Source: Roseibium alexandrii DFL-11 (GTDB lineage Bacteria; Pseudomonadota; Alphaproteobacteria; Rhizobiales; Stappiaceae). From it: a stretch of 64,000 nucleotides of DNA. Positions within the stretch are counted from its first letter, which is position 1, and the number at the start of each line of letters is the position of its first letter. Under the pieces are notes generated by a model, which made no database searches, was not told the DNA's origin, and saw only the letters and a program-made list of their open reading frames with translations. A program made the position numbers and the translations under genes. The stretch covers positions 2,185,228 to 2,249,227 of the forward strand of contig NZ_CM011002.1 in the NCBI RefSeq assembly GCF_000158095.2, given 5' to 3'. Shown in pieces: positions 33,358 to 44,249 of this stretch.

Positions 33358-34203
33358 TCAGATCCCGCGCGACAGTTTCGTAGCAAAGTCGCTGGCCTCG
33401 TGGGACCGCACGAGAGCATGGCGGACCAGATCATCGAAATGCCGGGAAAACAGCTGCACGTGACGAGTGTTGGAAAAGGTCAGATAGCGCTGTCCCAAAT
33501 ACAGCGCGGCCCATTTTTGACCAAACACCGTAAACGGGGCGGAGAACCGGTCGTTCGCACCAAACAAATGAAGTCTGAGAGACGGGTAAAATCTATCCAG
33601 GGTTTCGCCCATGACCATAAGCTGCTCCTGGCGTGCGGCGTCCGGCAAATCCGACCACATGCCTTCGCCCCGGGCAAACGCTTCCAAAGCCTCTTTCGAA
33701 ACACAGATTTCCATGTCGGATTCTGCACGGTTCAACAACGCCTGCTGATCGCGTGTGCCGGTGATGGCCTGCCCGGGTGTCCGAAAGGTTTCGCCCGCAT
33801 ATTCGTGAGCCAGAACCGCCTCTGTCTTCAAGACATCAGGCAGGTTCGCAGGAACATGGCGGATCTTGGCGCCAACCGCGTCCCGGTACCAGGCGAGCAA
33901 ATGCACATCGACCGGATGACGTTCGGTTTCGGCCATTTGAACTGCTTGATCGAGGATGTCCGCCGCCGCCCCCTTGTGGGTCGACAAGCCCAGAAGCCAA
34001 TCGGCGGACACGCCCAGTGCGGATGCGATGGCTGCGAGCGCCTGGCCGTTGGGCAGGCGTGGGCTCTCTTCTGACAACAGCTGGGAAACCGTTGACCGGT
34101 CGAGCTCAGCTGCGCGGGCGAGGTCTGAGCGGTTCAGCTCCCGCTCCCTGAGCGCTGCGCTCAAACGCTCGCGAAACAGTTCGGCCCGGTCTCGTTTGTC
34201 CAT
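33358..34203 (-). CDS. XRE-family transcriptional regulator with ligand-like C-terminal domain
   Basis: A 281-residue protein. The HTH (about residues 8-72) reads FRERLSAALRERELNRSDLA, RAAELDRSTVSQLLSEE and ALAAIASALGVSADWLLG. The long C-terminal domain (DLPDAARQEQLMVMGETLDR, FYPSLRLHLFGANDRFSAPF) is of a type found in alphaproteobacterial regulators and may sense a metabolite. The isomerase-like gene lies 57 bp downstream on the same strand and could be its target. Confidence 0.85.
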   Translation of the reverse strand: MDKRDRAELFRERLSAALRERELNRSDLARAAELDRSTVSQLLSEESPRLPNGQALAAIASALGVSADWLLGLSTHKGAAADILDQAVQMAETERHPVDVHLLAWYRDAVGAKIRHVPANLPDVLKTEAVLAHEYAGETFRTPGQAITGTRDQQALLNRAESDMEICVSKEALEAFARGEGMWSDLPDAARQEQLMVMGETLDRFYPSLRLHLFGANDRFSAPFTVFGQKWAALYLGQRYLTFSNTRHVQLFSRHFDDLVRHALVRSHEASDFATKLSRGI

Positions 34204-34301
34204 GCAGCGGGAATATCACAGCTGTTGAGGCAAAACCACACCTGCTGCGAAAACCAACAAGCACTCAGGCGCGGCAAGTTTGCAAAAAGGGGCTTGGTTT
34301 T

Positions 34302-34616
34302 TCACATCATCCGGTGATGCAGGTCGAACATGATCCAGAGACTGCCGCCGACCATGATGCAAATCAGAACGGCTGCGAAGGCCAAAAAGAAGAGGTTCTC
34401 GCCCGGCGTCGACTTGAAATTCAGGTGCAGGAAAAACACCAAGTGGACCAGCACCTGGATGACAGCGGCCGCTGCAATCACACCGTAAACGGCTGGCCCG
34501 GTGAGCGCGCCCGTCCAGACCAGGCCGAAAGGGATAGCGGTCAGCACAATCGCGAGTGCAAAGCCTGTCAGATAGGTGCCAAGGCTGCGATGTTCTGTGT
34601 GGTCCGTGTGGTCCAT
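34302..34616 (-). CDS. cyoD: Cytochrome bo3 quinol oxidase subunit IV
   Basis: A 104-residue membrane protein with three helices and the CyoD end AAVLICIMVGGSLWIMFDLH. It starts with a His/Asp-rich cytoplasmic segment (MDHTDHTEHRSLGTYLTGFA). It stabilises subunit I copper site assembly. Last gene of the leftward cyoABCD operon, 9 bp after cyoC. Confidence 0.95.
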   Translation of the reverse strand: MDHTDHTEHRSLGTYLTGFALAIVLTAIPFGLVWTGALTGPAVYGVIAAAAVIQVLVHLVFFLHLNFKSTPGENLFFLAFAAVLICIMVGGSLWIMFDLHHRMM

Positions 34617-34625
34617 GTCAGCCTC

Positions 34626-35240
34626 CTACATCACACCGGGCAAATAGACGACCGAGAAGATCCCGATCCAGACGATATCAAGAAAATGCCAGAACAACCC
34701 CAAGCGGTTGAGCCGGGAGCGGACCGGCAAGGTCAGGCCCTTGGTCATGACCTGCCCGATCATCACAAGGATGCCGATCGATCCCATGGCAACATGTGCG
34801 CCATGCATCCCGACGAGCGTGAAGAATGCCGAGAAGAACCCGCTGACGTCCGGCCCTGCCCCTTGCAGGATCATGCCGCGGAATTCCAGAACCTCCATGG
34901 CAAGAAACCCAAGACCAAGTCCAAGTGTAATCAGTAGCCAAAGTATGACAGCGCGACCATGCCCCTTGTCCATGGCCAGGCTGGCAACGCCGAAGGTCAG
35001 GCTGGAGACCAACAGCAACGCGGTCTCGATGGCTGTGTGGCTGAGGTCGAAAACCTGTTGCGAGGTCGGGCCGGCCGCCGAATTTCCGGACAACACCACG
35101 TAGGTCGCAAACAGCAGCGCAAAAATGACGGCATCGCCCATCAGGAACAGCCAGAAGCCGAATTCCCGTCCGCGAAGCGAATGATGCTCTTCCTCCTCCA
35201 GGAGGTCGGCGTGGTTTCGTATGGTCAGCATCTCACTCAT
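34626..35240 (-). CDS. cyoC: Cytochrome bo3 quinol oxidase subunit III
   Basis: A 204-residue, five-helix Cyo[61 protein letters not shown], and [20 protein letters not shown] at the end. The length is normal. It overlaps cyoB by 4 bp (ATGA). Confidence 0.96.
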   Translation of the reverse strand: MSEMLTIRNHADLLEEEEHHSLRGREFGFWLFLMGDAVIFALLFATYVVLSGNSAAGPTSQQVFDLSHTAIETALLLVSSLTFGVASLAMDKGHGRAVILWLLITLGLGLGFLAMEVLEFRGMILQGAGPDVSGFFSAFFTLVGMHGAHVAMGSIGILVMIGQVMTKGLTLPVRSRLNRLGLFWHFLDIVWIGIFSVVYLPGVM

Positions 35241-37279
35241 AGCGCTCTCCCCGAAAGCGCCATTCCGGACGCGGCGCCGCGCGGATCAAAATCACGCATG
35301 TCGTGCAGGTCGGCCGGGGTGATCCCGCCAAGCCACTTGTTTTCGATCGCTTCCACGTCAGCAGCGGACAGAACATATTCGCTGTTGTCGTCACAGGCCC
35401 GGATGCCGATGCACACCAGACACAAAACCAGCATCAGCACCGCCAGCCACCAGATGTACCAGACAGCAGCAAAGCCCATCACGAAGGAGAGCCCGCCCAA
35501 AATGACACCGAGGCCCGTGCTTTTCGGCATGACAATAGGCTCGTAGCGCTCCGGCCTCTGATAGGCGGTGCCGCGCATCTTCATCTCATGGAATGCATCG
35601 ATGTCGGTGACCGTTGGAACAACCGCAAAGTTATAAGGCGCGGCCGGCGACGACGTTGCCCATTCCAAGGTCCGGCCGTTCCACGGGTCCCCGGTGATAT
35701 CTCGGGACGATCCCCACTGGCGCACGGAAACATAGAGCTGGATGCCGATGCAGATAATGCCGCAGAGCACGAAGACCGCGCCCAGCGCGGCAACCACCAG
35801 AAAGGGTTGCCAAGAGGGATCCGCGTAATGCTCCATCCGACGGGACATGCCCATGAACCCAAGGGCATAAAGCGGCATGAAGGCGAGATAAAACCCGATA
35901 AACCAGAACCAGAAAGACCGGATGCCCCATTTGGCGTCCAGTTTGAATCCGAAGGCCTTCGGGAACCAGTAGTTCAGCCCTGCGAAATAACCGAACAGAG
36001 CGCCGGGAATGAGCATGTTATGGAAGTGCGCCACCAGGAACGTGGAATTGTGCATCAGGTAATCGGCGGGCGGCAAAGCCAGCAACACGCCTGTCACCCC
36101 GCCGATGACAAACGTCACCATGAAACCGATGGTGAACACCATCGCGGGATGGAACTCGATCCGCCCCCGGTACATCGTGAACATCCAGTCGAAGATCTTC
36201 ACGCCGGTGGGCACGGCAATGATCATCGTGGCTATGCCGAAGATGGCATTCACATTGGCCGACGCCCCCATCGTGAAGAAGTGGTGCAGCCAGACCGTGA
36301 AGGAGAGCAAGGCGATACAAGCGGTCGCATAGACCAGCGAGGTGTAACCGAAGAGCCGTTTTCTGGAGAAGGTCGCCACCACCTCGGAAAAAATGCCAAA
36401 GGCCGGCAGGATCAGGATGTAGACCTCCGGGTGTCCCCAGATCCAAAGCAGGTTGGCGAACATCATCATGTTGCCGCCGTCCCCATTTGTGAAGAAATGA
36501 AAGCCGAGGGTCCGGTCCAGCCAGAGCTGCAAGGCAACCACGGTCAGTGCCGGGAAGGCAAAGACAATCAGGATCGAGATGCACAATGCCGTCCATGTGA
36601 ACATGGGCATGCGCATATAGGTCATGCCCGGGCAGCGGTTCTTCACAATGGTGACGATGAAGTTGATCCCGGACATGGTTGTTCCGACGCCACTCAGGGT
36701 CAGCGCCCAGATCCAATAGTCGACGCCAACACCCGGACTGTATTCGATGCCGGAATACGGCGGATATCCCGTCCAGCCGGCCTGGGAGAACTTGCCCACC
36801 ACAAGCGAGATAAGGACCAGCGCGGCCCCTGCTGCCGTTAGCCAGAGACTGACGGAATTCAGAAAGGGAAAGGAAACGTCCCGAGCACCAATCTGCTGCG
36901 GAACGATCAGGTTGATCAGACCGGTCAGAAACGGCATCGCCACGAAGAAGATCATGATGGTGCCGTGAGAGGAGAAGATCTGCTCAAAATGCTCGGGCGG
37001 CAGATAGCCTTCGCTGTTGAGCGAAATCGCCTGCTGGGCGCGCATCATCAGCGCATCAACAAAGCCCCGCACCAGCATGATGAGCGCGAGCACGACGTAC
37101 ATGATGCCGATCTTCTTGTGATCGACACTTGTCAGCCAGTCGGTCCACAGAACCTTCCAAGCGCGCAGGTATGTGATCAGCAGGAAAGCCGCGATCCCGC
37201 CGCCAACAGTCACGGCCGCACCGCCCATGGCCACCCAGCTGTAAAGGGGCAGCGCGTCAATCGTCAAACGTCCCAGCAT
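35237..37279 (-). CDS. cyoB: Cytochrome bo3 quinol oxidase subunit I
   Basis: A 680-residue haem-copper oxidase subunit. It carries the low-spin haem ligand in [16 protein letters not shown], the CuB/Tyr region [15 protein letters not shown], the two CuB histidines in [11 protein letters not shown], and haem ligands in [17 protein letters not shown]. It reduces O2 to water and pumps protons in the inner membrane. The start at ATG 37279 overlaps the cyoA stop (TGATG). Confidence 0.97.
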   Translation of the reverse strand: MLGRLTIDALPLYSWVAMGGAAVTVGGGIAAFLLITYLRAWKVLWTDWLTSVDHKKIGIMYVVLALIMLVRGFVDALMMRAQQAISLNSEGYLPPEHFEQIFSSHGTIMIFFVAMPFLTGLINLIVPQQIGARDVSFPFLNSVSLWLTAAGAALVLISLVVGKFSQAGWTGYPPYSGIEYSPGVGVDYWIWALTLSGVGTTMSGINFIVTIVKNRCPGMTYMRMPMFTWTALCISILIVFAFPALTVVALQLWLDRTLGFHFFTNGDGGNMMMFANLLWIWGHPEVYILILPAFGIFSEVVATFSRKRLFGYTSLVYATACIALLSFTVWLHHFFTMGASANVNAIFGIATMIIAVPTGVKIFDWMFTMYRGRIEFHPAMVFTIGFMVTFVIGGVTGVLLALPPADYLMHNSTFLVAHFHNMLIPGALFGYFAGLNYWFPKAFGFKLDAKWGIRSFWFWFIGFYLAFMPLYALGFMGMSRRMEHYADPSWQPFLVVAALGAVFVLCGIICIGIQLYVSVRQWGSSRDITGDPWNGRTLEWATSSPAAPYNFAVVPTVTDIDAFHEMKMRGTAYQRPERYEPIVMPKSTGLGVILGGLSFVMGFAAVWYIWWLAVLMLVLCLVCIGIRACDDNSEYVLSAADVEAIENKWLGGITPADLHDMRDFDPRGAASGMALSGRAL

Positions 37280-38259
37280 CAGGCAGCCCCCCGGCAAATC
37301 AGTTCCGCAGCTTTGCTTTCCAGCGGGCCGACAATCGGCGCGTATTTGCGCAAGATCAGGCCAAACAAATTCGGCTCGACACTCGAGTAGTAGGCAACCG
37401 GGTTTGCAACACTCTGTTTGGTGACTTCGAGATAGGTCTTGGCATCAAGGGCATCCGGCGAACCGGTCACCTTCTCTTTCCAGGCCGTGAAGTCCGCCTC
37501 TGTCAAAGCATGCGCCAGAAAGTTCTGGTCCGAGAAACCGTCGCCGGAATACATGGTGTTGCGGCCCTTGAAGGTGCCCGGACCATCGGCAAGCAAGTTC
37601 ATTTCCGTCCGCATGCCGGCCATTGCATAAATCTGACCACCCAGCGCCGGGATCATCAGCGAGTTCATCACGGTGTCGGAGGTGATTTTGATGGACAGGG
37701 GCCGATCGGCCGGAAAGGCCAGTTCATTGACACTGGCAACGCCCAACTCGGGATAGACAAAGAGCCATTTCCAATCGAGTGCGATTGCCTGAACTTCAAA
37801 AGGCGGCTTGTCCGAGGCAAGCTCCTTGTAAGGATCAAGCTTGTGCGTGTCGCGCCAGACCAGCGTACCCAGAACTATGATGATCGCGGCCGGAACGAGC
37901 CAGACAACGGTCTCGATTTTCCAAGACCCCTCCCACTCTGGCGTATAGGCCGCAGTGCTGTGATGCCGCGACCGATATCGGTAAACAAACAAGAGCGTGA
38001 GCAAAATGGCCGGAATCGCCACAATCATCATCAGCCAGAAGGCCGTGAACAAAAGATCGCGCTGAGCGAGAGCGATCGGCCCTTGCGGGTAAAGGATGGG
38101 GGCTTCGGAAAGCGCGCAACCGGAAACAAGGAACGCGATAGCGGCCGCGGCACCCAATTGCCGGACCCAATGCAGAGGCGTTCCAGATCCAATCACACCA
38201 ACATCCCCCGCAGGTATTGCCAGGTCCGTGGGCGGGCAGATGAATGAATGCCGCACCAA
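37279..38259 (-). CDS. cyoA: Cytochrome bo3 quinol oxidase subunit II
   Basis: A 326-residue lipoprotein-type subunit II. A lipobox LVSGC lies at about residues 44-48, and the N terminus may be annotated long. Two helices follow ([20 protein letters not shown] and the [18 protein letters not shown] segment), then the cupredoxin-like domain ([20 protein letters not shown]). The CuA cysteines are absent, as expected for a quinol rather than cytochrome c oxidase. First gene of the operon. Confidence 0.96.
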   Translation of the reverse strand: MVRHSFICPPTDLAIPAGDVGVIGSGTPLHWVRQLGAAAAIAFLVSGCALSEAPILYPQGPIALAQRDLLFTAFWLMMIVAIPAILLTLLFVYRYRSRHHSTAAYTPEWEGSWKIETVVWLVPAAIIIVLGTLVWRDTHKLDPYKELASDKPPFEVQAIALDWKWLFVYPELGVASVNELAFPADRPLSIKITSDTVMNSLMIPALGGQIYAMAGMRTEMNLLADGPGTFKGRNTMYSGDGFSDQNFLAHALTEADFTAWKEKVTGSPDALDAKTYLEVTKQSVANPVAYYSSVEPNLFGLILRKYAPIVGPLESKAAELICRGAA

Positions 38260-38542
38260 CGACTTGAGGCAAAACGATTTGATTTGAAAACACTATGCCG
38301 CAGATTTTTCCAGCGCAAGGCGTTGACGCGAGCGAAGGGACCTTTTCGATTTCCGGGCGAACGTCATGGCAACCGGATCAACAAAATCTTAAGCACCTGA
38401 GAAAATCAAACCCAAGTACATATAAGTAATTTTTACAGTTTTTCTTGCCAAACGAGCCTTTGACGTTGAACTTCCAATTTCATCAAGCATAATCGAATCA
38501 GTACCGTTACGTTATATCAATCATTTCTGAATAACGGTTGGT

Positions 38543-40612
38543 ATGTGTGTTTTTACTAAGAGACCGTTTGAGCTGTTTTTCAGAAACAAGGATTTCGATG
38601 CATTGCGGGCGATAACGAAAAAACTTCAGGATTTTGCCCGATGGATGATCATTGATCCGCGGGACACCGAACTTGCGCAGGCGCAGTGCCGGGAGCTGAA
38701 CTCCCAAATTCCGCTGCTATATCTACTGTTGATGGTCAACGCGATTGCCGTCGCCTACACCCATCGCGACGTTGCGCCAGGCTACCTGACCATCGGCGTC
38801 CTTGTGCCGATGCTCCTTTTGACAACATTCAGGCTGATCTCCTGGCTCCGGTCCCGTGGTGTCGATCTTGGACCGAAACAGGCCGTTCGCAAGTTACGTC
38901 AAACCGTTCTTCTGGGAAGTATGGTCTCCGTTGTCTACATCACCTGGTCCTTGAGCCTGGAAGGATATGGTACGCCAGTTGAACAGGGCCATGTTGCGCT
39001 GTTCATCGCAATTACCGTGATTGGCTGCATCTTCTGCCTGATGCATTTGCCGCAAGCGGCCATCATGGTGATGCTCATCGTGACGGCGCCTTATCTGGTC
39101 TATTACCTGAGCAAAGGCCAGGACGTTTATACGGCGATTGCCATGAACATCTTTCTGGTGTGCCTGGTTATTTTGAAAGTGCTGCTCAACGGTTACGAGG
39201 CCTTCTCGAACCTGATCAAATCCCGCTCCGAACTGGCAGCAAAACATCAGGAAACGGAACGCCTGAATGCTGAGAACGAGCGCCTTTCGCAGACCGATTT
39301 CCTCACAAACCTGCCCAACCGCCGGTACTTCTTCAACAGGCTCGACCGCCAGATCGAGACCGTTGCCGGTACGGACGCCGTCTTTGCCGTCGGTGTAATC
39401 GACCTGGATCAGTTCAAGCCGGTCAACGACACCTATGGACACCAGGTCGGCGACCAGCTGCTGATGGCTGTTGGCGACCGCATGGAAGCGTTGGGGGTAC
39501 AGGATCTGGAGATCAGCCGGCTCGGCGGAGATGAATTCGGTCTTTTGTTTCTCGGGCCTCCGGAAACAGCTGCCGATGTTGCAAAGGCCCTGTGCGAGAG
39601 CCTGCAACAGCCGTTCAAGATTGGCGAGATTTCCGTTGCGATCGGAGCTTCCTGCGGCATCGCATTTTATCCGGATGCCGGCACGACGACCCATATGCTA
39701 TTCGACCGCTCCGACTACGCACTCTACAACTCCAAAACGACGGCCCGCGGCTCGGTCACTGTCTACTCAGCCGATCATGAAGCCCGTATCCGGTCTGAAC
39801 GTGCCATCGAAAGTGCCCTGCAATGCGCCGACATCGCAGCCGAGTTCGAGGTCCACTTCCAGCCGTTTGTTGCTCTTTCGAAACAGACGATCATTGGCTT
39901 TGAGGCCCTGGCGCGTTGGAACAGTCCGGAACTTGGCCGCATCCCGCCGGACGTCTTCATACAGGTGGCCGAGCGAACCGGTCAGATCCAGAGACTGACC
40001 ATCCAGCTGTTTTGTAAGGCGATCAGACAGATCGAAACACTCCCGGACACGTTGCGCATGTCCTTCAATTTGTCTGCGCATGACATCACATCGCATGAAA
40101 CGGTCTCCAGGATCCTAGACATCATTTCAGAGCGCAAATTCGACCCAAAACGGATAACGTTCGAAATCACCGAAACATCTGTCATCGGCAGCTACGAAGC
40201 TGCAGAAGCCTGCCTGAAACGCTTGCAGGATGCCGGGTGCCGCTTGGCTCTGGATGATTTCGGAACCGGGTACTCAAGCCTGGGGTATCTGCACCGTTTG
40301 CCGATTGATTGCGTCAAGATCGACCGGAGCTTCATCTCCTGTCTCGATGATCCGATGACGGGCGGCGTTGTCGCCTCGATCCTGAACCTGTGCCGGTCTA
40401 TGCAGATCACCTGTGTTGCCGAGGGCGTTGAAGAGGCGGCTCAGGTTGATGCTCTTCAGCAACTGCAATGCCGGTTCGCGCAAGGCTATCACTTCTGCCC
40501 ACCGAAGCCCTTTGCCGACATCAAGCAAAGCATTGACGAGACTGGCACGATCGCCGGCCTTCCGATAATCAGCGCCGATCACAACGACCTGCTGCGTTCC
40601 AGCGCAAATTAG
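38543..40612 (+). CDS. Membrane GGDEF-EAL cyclic-di-GMP protein
   Basis: A 689-residue protein. Five to six helices (about residues 55-230) form the membrane part, with no recognised sensor. The GGDEF domain (about 255-410) has an intact RLGGDEFG site. The EAL domain (about 425-665) has GFEALARW, FNLSAHDI, EITETS, LDDFGTGYSS, VKIDRSF and AEGVEE, so the phosphodiesterase residues look complete. Both activities may be present. It converges on the ABC exporter gene with a 4-bp overlap. Confidence 0.93.
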   Translation: MCVFTKRPFELFFRNKDFDALRAITKKLQDFARWMIIDPRDTELAQAQCRELNSQIPLLYLLLMVNAIAVAYTHRDVAPGYLTIGVLVPMLLLTTFRLISWLRSRGVDLGPKQAVRKLRQTVLLGSMVSVVYITWSLSLEGYGTPVEQGHVALFIAITVIGCIFCLMHLPQAAIMVMLIVTAPYLVYYLSKGQDVYTAIAMNIFLVCLVILKVLLNGYEAFSNLIKSRSELAAKHQETERLNAENERLSQTDFLTNLPNRRYFFNRLDRQIETVAGTDAVFAVGVIDLDQFKPVNDTYGHQVGDQLLMAVGDRMEALGVQDLEISRLGGDEFGLLFLGPPETAADVAKALCESLQQPFKIGEISVAIGASCGIAFYPDAGTTTHMLFDRSDYALYNSKTTARGSVTVYSADHEARIRSERAIESALQCADIAAEFEVHFQPFVALSKQTIIGFEALARWNSPELGRIPPDVFIQVAERTGQIQRLTIQLFCKAIRQIETLPDTLRMSFNLSAHDITSHETVSRILDIISERKFDPKRITFEITETSVIGSYEAAEACLKRLQDAGCRLALDDFGTGYSSLGYLHRLPIDCVKIDRSFISCLDDPMTGGVVASILNLCRSMQITCVAEGVEEAAQVDALQQLQCRFAQGYHFCPPKPFADIKQSIDETGTIAGLPIISADHNDLLRSSAN

Positions 40613-42462
40613 CCATCAAGCTTTCCGGATTGCCGCTGCCACAACGCAGTGTATAGCCCGCTTTTTCCGAGCAGTTCGGTATGGGTGCCCTGCTCAATGA
40701 CATGCCCTTCATCAATCACGAGAATCCGATCCATGGCTGTCAATGTAGAGAGCCTATGCGCGACCGCGATCACCGTTTTGTTTTCCATGAAATCCAGAAG
40801 TGCGCTCTGTATTTCTTCCTCCACTTCAGAATCCAGAGCACTGGTCGCTTCATCGAGAATGAAGATCGGTGCGTCCTTGAGAATGGCCCGCGCAAGCGCC
40901 ACGCGCTGGCGTTGTCCACCGGACAGTTTCACGCCGTTTTCGCCCAGGTGAGCATCATACCCGGTTCTCCCGCTGCCGTCCTTCATGGCCTCAATGAAAT
41001 CATGCGCACGGGCTAGACGCGCCGCTGAAACGACCTCCTCAAGGGACGCATCAGGTTTACCATACTGAATGTTCGACATGGCGCTGCGATTGAACAGTTC
41101 CGGCTCTTGCGACACCATCGCAATGCTGCGGCGCATATCATCGACCGCAAATGCTCGCGTATCAATTCCATCAATCGCAATCCGGCCGGACTGTGGATCA
41201 TAAAGGCGAAGTAGCAGCGAGAGCGCGGTCGATTTCCCTGCGCCAGAGCGGCCGACGAGGCCCACCTTTTCTCCCGGCCAAATGCGAAAAGACAAGTCCC
41301 GGACGGCCCCAACGTGGCCATCATATCCGAACGTCACCTTTTCGAACGATATTGAACCTTCAGCCGCATGCGTCTCGACCGATGCTCCGGTCTTTTCATC
41401 AATATTTGCGTCCGAAAGCGTTGAGGCGCCATCCTGGATCGTGCCGAGCGCATTGAAAATTGCCATCGCAGTCTGAGAGATCCAGCGTGACATTTGGGTC
41501 AGGCGAAGCGTCAGGATCGTCGCGAGCGCTATGACCCCGACCGAAGCCGAACCTTGAGAGAAGAGCAACAGCGAGGATCCAATCATGACCACAATGACGA
41601 GTGCATTCAAAATGGTGATGGCAACGCGCATGTTCAGCATATCGCGACCAAAGGCCAAAGCCGCTTCGCGGTAATTCGAAAGAACGTCTTTCGCTGCAGT
41701 CTCTTCACACGCACCATGAGCGAAGAGTTTGACCGTCTTCATGTGCGACAGGGAATCCACAAATTGACCAGTCAACTGCCCGCGCGCTTCTGCCTGATCC
41801 TTTGCGCGCCTTTGAATATGCGGAACGCACCAGTGCAATATGGCCACAAAACCGGTAACCCACACCAAAACAATGATGGCAAGCCAGGGATTTGCGCTGC
41901 CAAGAAGGGCAATCATGGCGATGATGTAGGCAAGGAGCAGCCCGGCTGCCGTCAAGGTATCTGACGTAAGATCGGTGACTGCTTGAGCAGTCTGCATCTG
42001 CTTCTGGACAATCCGGCCCGCGAAATCCCCTTCAAAGTACCGCATGGAGTGTCCAAGCGTATGGCGATGAAGGCGCCAGGCTATACGCGGATAAATTCCC
42101 GGACTGACTGCCAGAAGCTGTATTGCGCTGCCGCCCAGCTGAGCGATCGGCATTGCCAGAACCACGAAAATTACCAAAAAGAGAAGGAACAGCCATTCAT
42201 GTACGAACAGGCCAGCAGGGCCGACCGATGTGGCCCGATCTACAAGTTCGCCAATGAAATAGGCAAAGGCCGCATCCACCGCACCAAAGCAGAAGGAAAA
42301 CGCAACGAGCAGTATCAGCGGTAGACGGGCATCCGCCAAAGCCCAGCGGAGAAAAGGCCACAGCTCATTGGGCGGTGTTTTGTCGGGGTAGTCCTCAAAC
42401 GGATCAACAAGCCCAGGGATGCTCCGCGTTTCTTTATCGAATTGCTGCCGTTTGGAAGACAT
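40609..42462 (-). CDS. ABC exporter, fused permease and ATPase
   Basis: A 617-residue type IV half-transporter. Six helices (about residues 30-330) are followed by the ATPase with Walker A GRSGAGKST, Q-loop VSQEPELFN, signature LSGGQRQR, Walker B IFILDEATSALD and H-loop VIAVAHRLSTL. It would work as a homodimer exporting lipids or drugs. No paired half-transporter is adjacent. The 270 bp upstream contain no gene I can support. Confidence 0.93.
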   Translation of the reverse strand: MSSKRQQFDKETRSIPGLVDPFEDYPDKTPPNELWPFLRWALADARLPLILLVAFSFCFGAVDAAFAYFIGELVDRATSVGPAGLFVHEWLFLLFLVIFVVLAMPIAQLGGSAIQLLAVSPGIYPRIAWRLHRHTLGHSMRYFEGDFAGRIVQKQMQTAQAVTDLTSDTLTAAGLLLAYIIAMIALLGSANPWLAIIVLVWVTGFVAILHWCVPHIQRRAKDQAEARGQLTGQFVDSLSHMKTVKLFAHGACEETAAKDVLSNYREAALAFGRDMLNMRVAITILNALVIVVMIGSSLLLFSQGSASVGVIALATILTLRLTQMSRWISQTAMAIFNALGTIQDGASTLSDANIDEKTGASVETHAAEGSISFEKVTFGYDGHVGAVRDLSFRIWPGEKVGLVGRSGAGKSTALSLLLRLYDPQSGRIAIDGIDTRAFAVDDMRRSIAMVSQEPELFNRSAMSNIQYGKPDASLEEVVSAARLARAHDFIEAMKDGSGRTGYDAHLGENGVKLSGGQRQRVALARAILKDAPIFILDEATSALDSEVEEEIQSALLDFMENKTVIAVAHRLSTLTAMDRILVIDEGHVIEQGTHTELLGKSGLYTALWQRQSGKLDG

Positions 42463-42732
42463 TAAATAAACTCAGTAGCAGGTATGACCTTTGGTATCTC
42501 GCAGTCAAACGAGGTCAAATTGTCAATGGAATCAGCAGTTTGAAACAGCATCTCTGTCTTGTTGAACTCCTACCCCAACCCGAGCCAATGGCCGACAAAT
42601 CAGAGCGGTCCGGTTTAACCGAACCACTTTCAGAGCAGACCGGCAGATGCGGGGTTTGCCGCACCTGCCGGTTACACTCAAAAACTACTTGGTAATTTTC
42701 TCATTCAGGCGGCGATGAGTACGGAGTCGCGC

Positions 42733-43143
42733 CTAAACGGCCTCTGGTGCCCGCTCGGCATCAGATTCTGATAAACGAAACCGCTTGGTCGCGCGCTCAA
42801 AAGACCGCTCAACAGGGCCGAAAGCAGCTTGGAGTTCAGCCTTGACCGTGGCTTTATCCACGATTTTGTCCGCCTCAAAGTCGGCCTTTGCCTTGGTGTA
42901 GACCGCCATGACGCCGTCGTACTGTTTGGACAGTTCGGCGGCAGCTTCTCGAGCCGCAGTGTTTGAAAGTGAGGACAGTTCATCCAGCTTGCGGCGCCAT
43001 TCCTTGAACTGTTTTTCCCGTTTGCTCCAGTTGAAGGCGAAGTCCTCCTATTCAGGGGTTTCGATGGACGACTGTACTATCGACGAATCGTACCAGTTTG
43101 TGTCTGAAGCGACAACTGATGCAATTCTCTTCAAGTTGAACAC
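42733..43143 (-). pseudogene. Coiled-coil gene interrupted by an amber codon
   Basis: One frame from GTG 43143 to TAG 42733 codes 136 positions with a TAG at codon 32 (43048-43050). Upstream it reads MFNLKRIASVVASDTNWYDS; downstream it is charged and helical (FNWSKREKQFKEWRRKLDEL) and ends RLSESDAERAPEAV. No start codon follows the TAG in a useful place, though AGGAGG does. It is most simply a nonsense mutant of a helical protein; a sequencing error or readthrough is possible. No family recognised. Confidence 0.5.
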
Positions 43144-43191
43144 TGCAACCCGGACGGGGGCGCTGCCCATATTTTTTTGACTTGCCTTGGG

Positions 43192-43821
43192 TCAGGACCC
43201 CTCAGCCGCAATCCGGTAGACGCAGCGGCGGCCGCCGGAGAGGAGATGCTCCTGGCGCTCGACGTGAACGCCGTCTCCAAGGATCGACTGAAACAGATTG
43301 AGCTCTGAGCGGCAGAATACCTGACAGGCTGTTGCCGCTGCACAGATCGAACAGTGGTTCTCGATCAATAGAAACGCATCGCCATCCCGCTGCACCTCGG
43401 CCATGTAGCCTTCCTTGCTCCGCAAATCGGCAAGTGCAGCAACTTTTCCCCGAAGCTCCTGTTCCTGGCCGAGAACCTCGGAATAGAGTTTGCGGCTTTG
43501 GTCTTCGCGGTGGGCGATGAGCTTTTCAAGACCATCCGGGCCATAGATGTCGGTCACCCCGGACAAAAGACCCGAAACAAGCCCCGCATGATTGTCGGGG
43601 AACTGGCCGTGGCCCTTTGCGCTCAAGGACCAGACCCGTTTCGGGCGGCCGACCGAGCCTTTCAGGTCCTCAAATTCAACAAGCTCCGCCTCCAGCAAGC
43701 CGTCCAGATGCTGGCGGACTGCAACGGATGTGACGTTGAGTTCCTCGGCAAGCTCCGCTGCCGTTTGGGGTCCGGCAGCTTTTAATGCATTCAGCAGTCT
43801 TATGCGGGTGCGGTCTGACAT
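43192..43821 (-). CDS. HTH regulator with Fe-S-type cysteines (SufR-like group)
   Basis: A 209-residue ArsR/DeoR-type regulator. The winged helix lies at about residues 5-70 (RIRLLNALKAAGPQTAAELA, EELNVTSVAVRQHLDGLLEA, VGRPKRVWSLSAKG). The C-terminal part has ENHCSICAAATACQVFCRSE, four cysteines in the arrangement seen in SufR-like Fe-S regulators. It probably senses iron-sulphur status or redox. It is divergent from the DUF2293 gene; no suf genes lie in the window. Confidence 0.82.
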   Translation of the reverse strand: MSDRTRIRLLNALKAAGPQTAAELAEELNVTSVAVRQHLDGLLEAELVEFEDLKGSVGRPKRVWSLSAKGHGQFPDNHAGLVSGLLSGVTDIYGPDGLEKLIAHREDQSRKLYSEVLGQEQELRGKVAALADLRSKEGYMAEVQRDGDAFLLIENHCSICAAATACQVFCRSELNLFQSILGDGVHVERQEHLLSGGRRCVYRIAAEGS

Positions 43822-43928
43822 GATGGCATGAATATAGTCAGCGCTCAGATAAAGAAAAGGATCTCTTATCTAACTTTCAAACCGGATCGCACGTTTTCGT
43901 ATTTGGCCAAACGTGCTACCGGACATGC

Positions 43929-44246
43929 ATGGTGGCTGGGACAAAACGACAGAAAGACATGCGCAAGGCGCTGCGCCTACTGCTGCCACGTGTGCCGATG
44001 GCAGATGCGGAGGCGATCCTTGAAGGCGCCCTCGCCGGTCATCTGCGGCACCTGCCGCCATCCATTGCCGTTTGGCAAGCGGCCACCAGCCGTATCCGGC
44101 ATGAGCATACGGACTATGACGACTTGCTCGACGACGGGTATGACCGGGATGCCGCCCGGTTTTTCGTACTGGATGCCATGAACGACATGCTGGAGACCTG
44201 GGGAAGTCAGAAGCGTGTCTCTGCGGAAGCGGACGACCAGGTTTAG
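43929..44246 (+). CDS. DUF2293 family protein
   Basis: A 105-residue protein matching DUF2293 closely: LLLPRVPMADAEAILEGALA, AGHLRHLPPSIAVWQAATSR, IRHEHTDYDDLLDDGYDRDA, then ARFFVLDAMNDMLETWG. The family is helical and of unknown function, common in Rhizobiales. It is divergent from the Fe-S-type regulator and may be its target, though this is only by position. Confidence 0.9.
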   Translation: MVAGTKRQKDMRKALRLLLPRVPMADAEAILEGALAGHLRHLPPSIAVWQAATSRIRHEHTDYDDLLDDGYDRDAARFFVLDAMNDMLETWGSQKRVSAEADDQV

Positions 44247-44249
44247 CTC

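Noticed and set aside
35303..36841. 512-residue plus-strand frame
   Set aside because: Complete overlap with cyoB in antisense; His/Gln/Asp-rich composition typical of a shadow frame.
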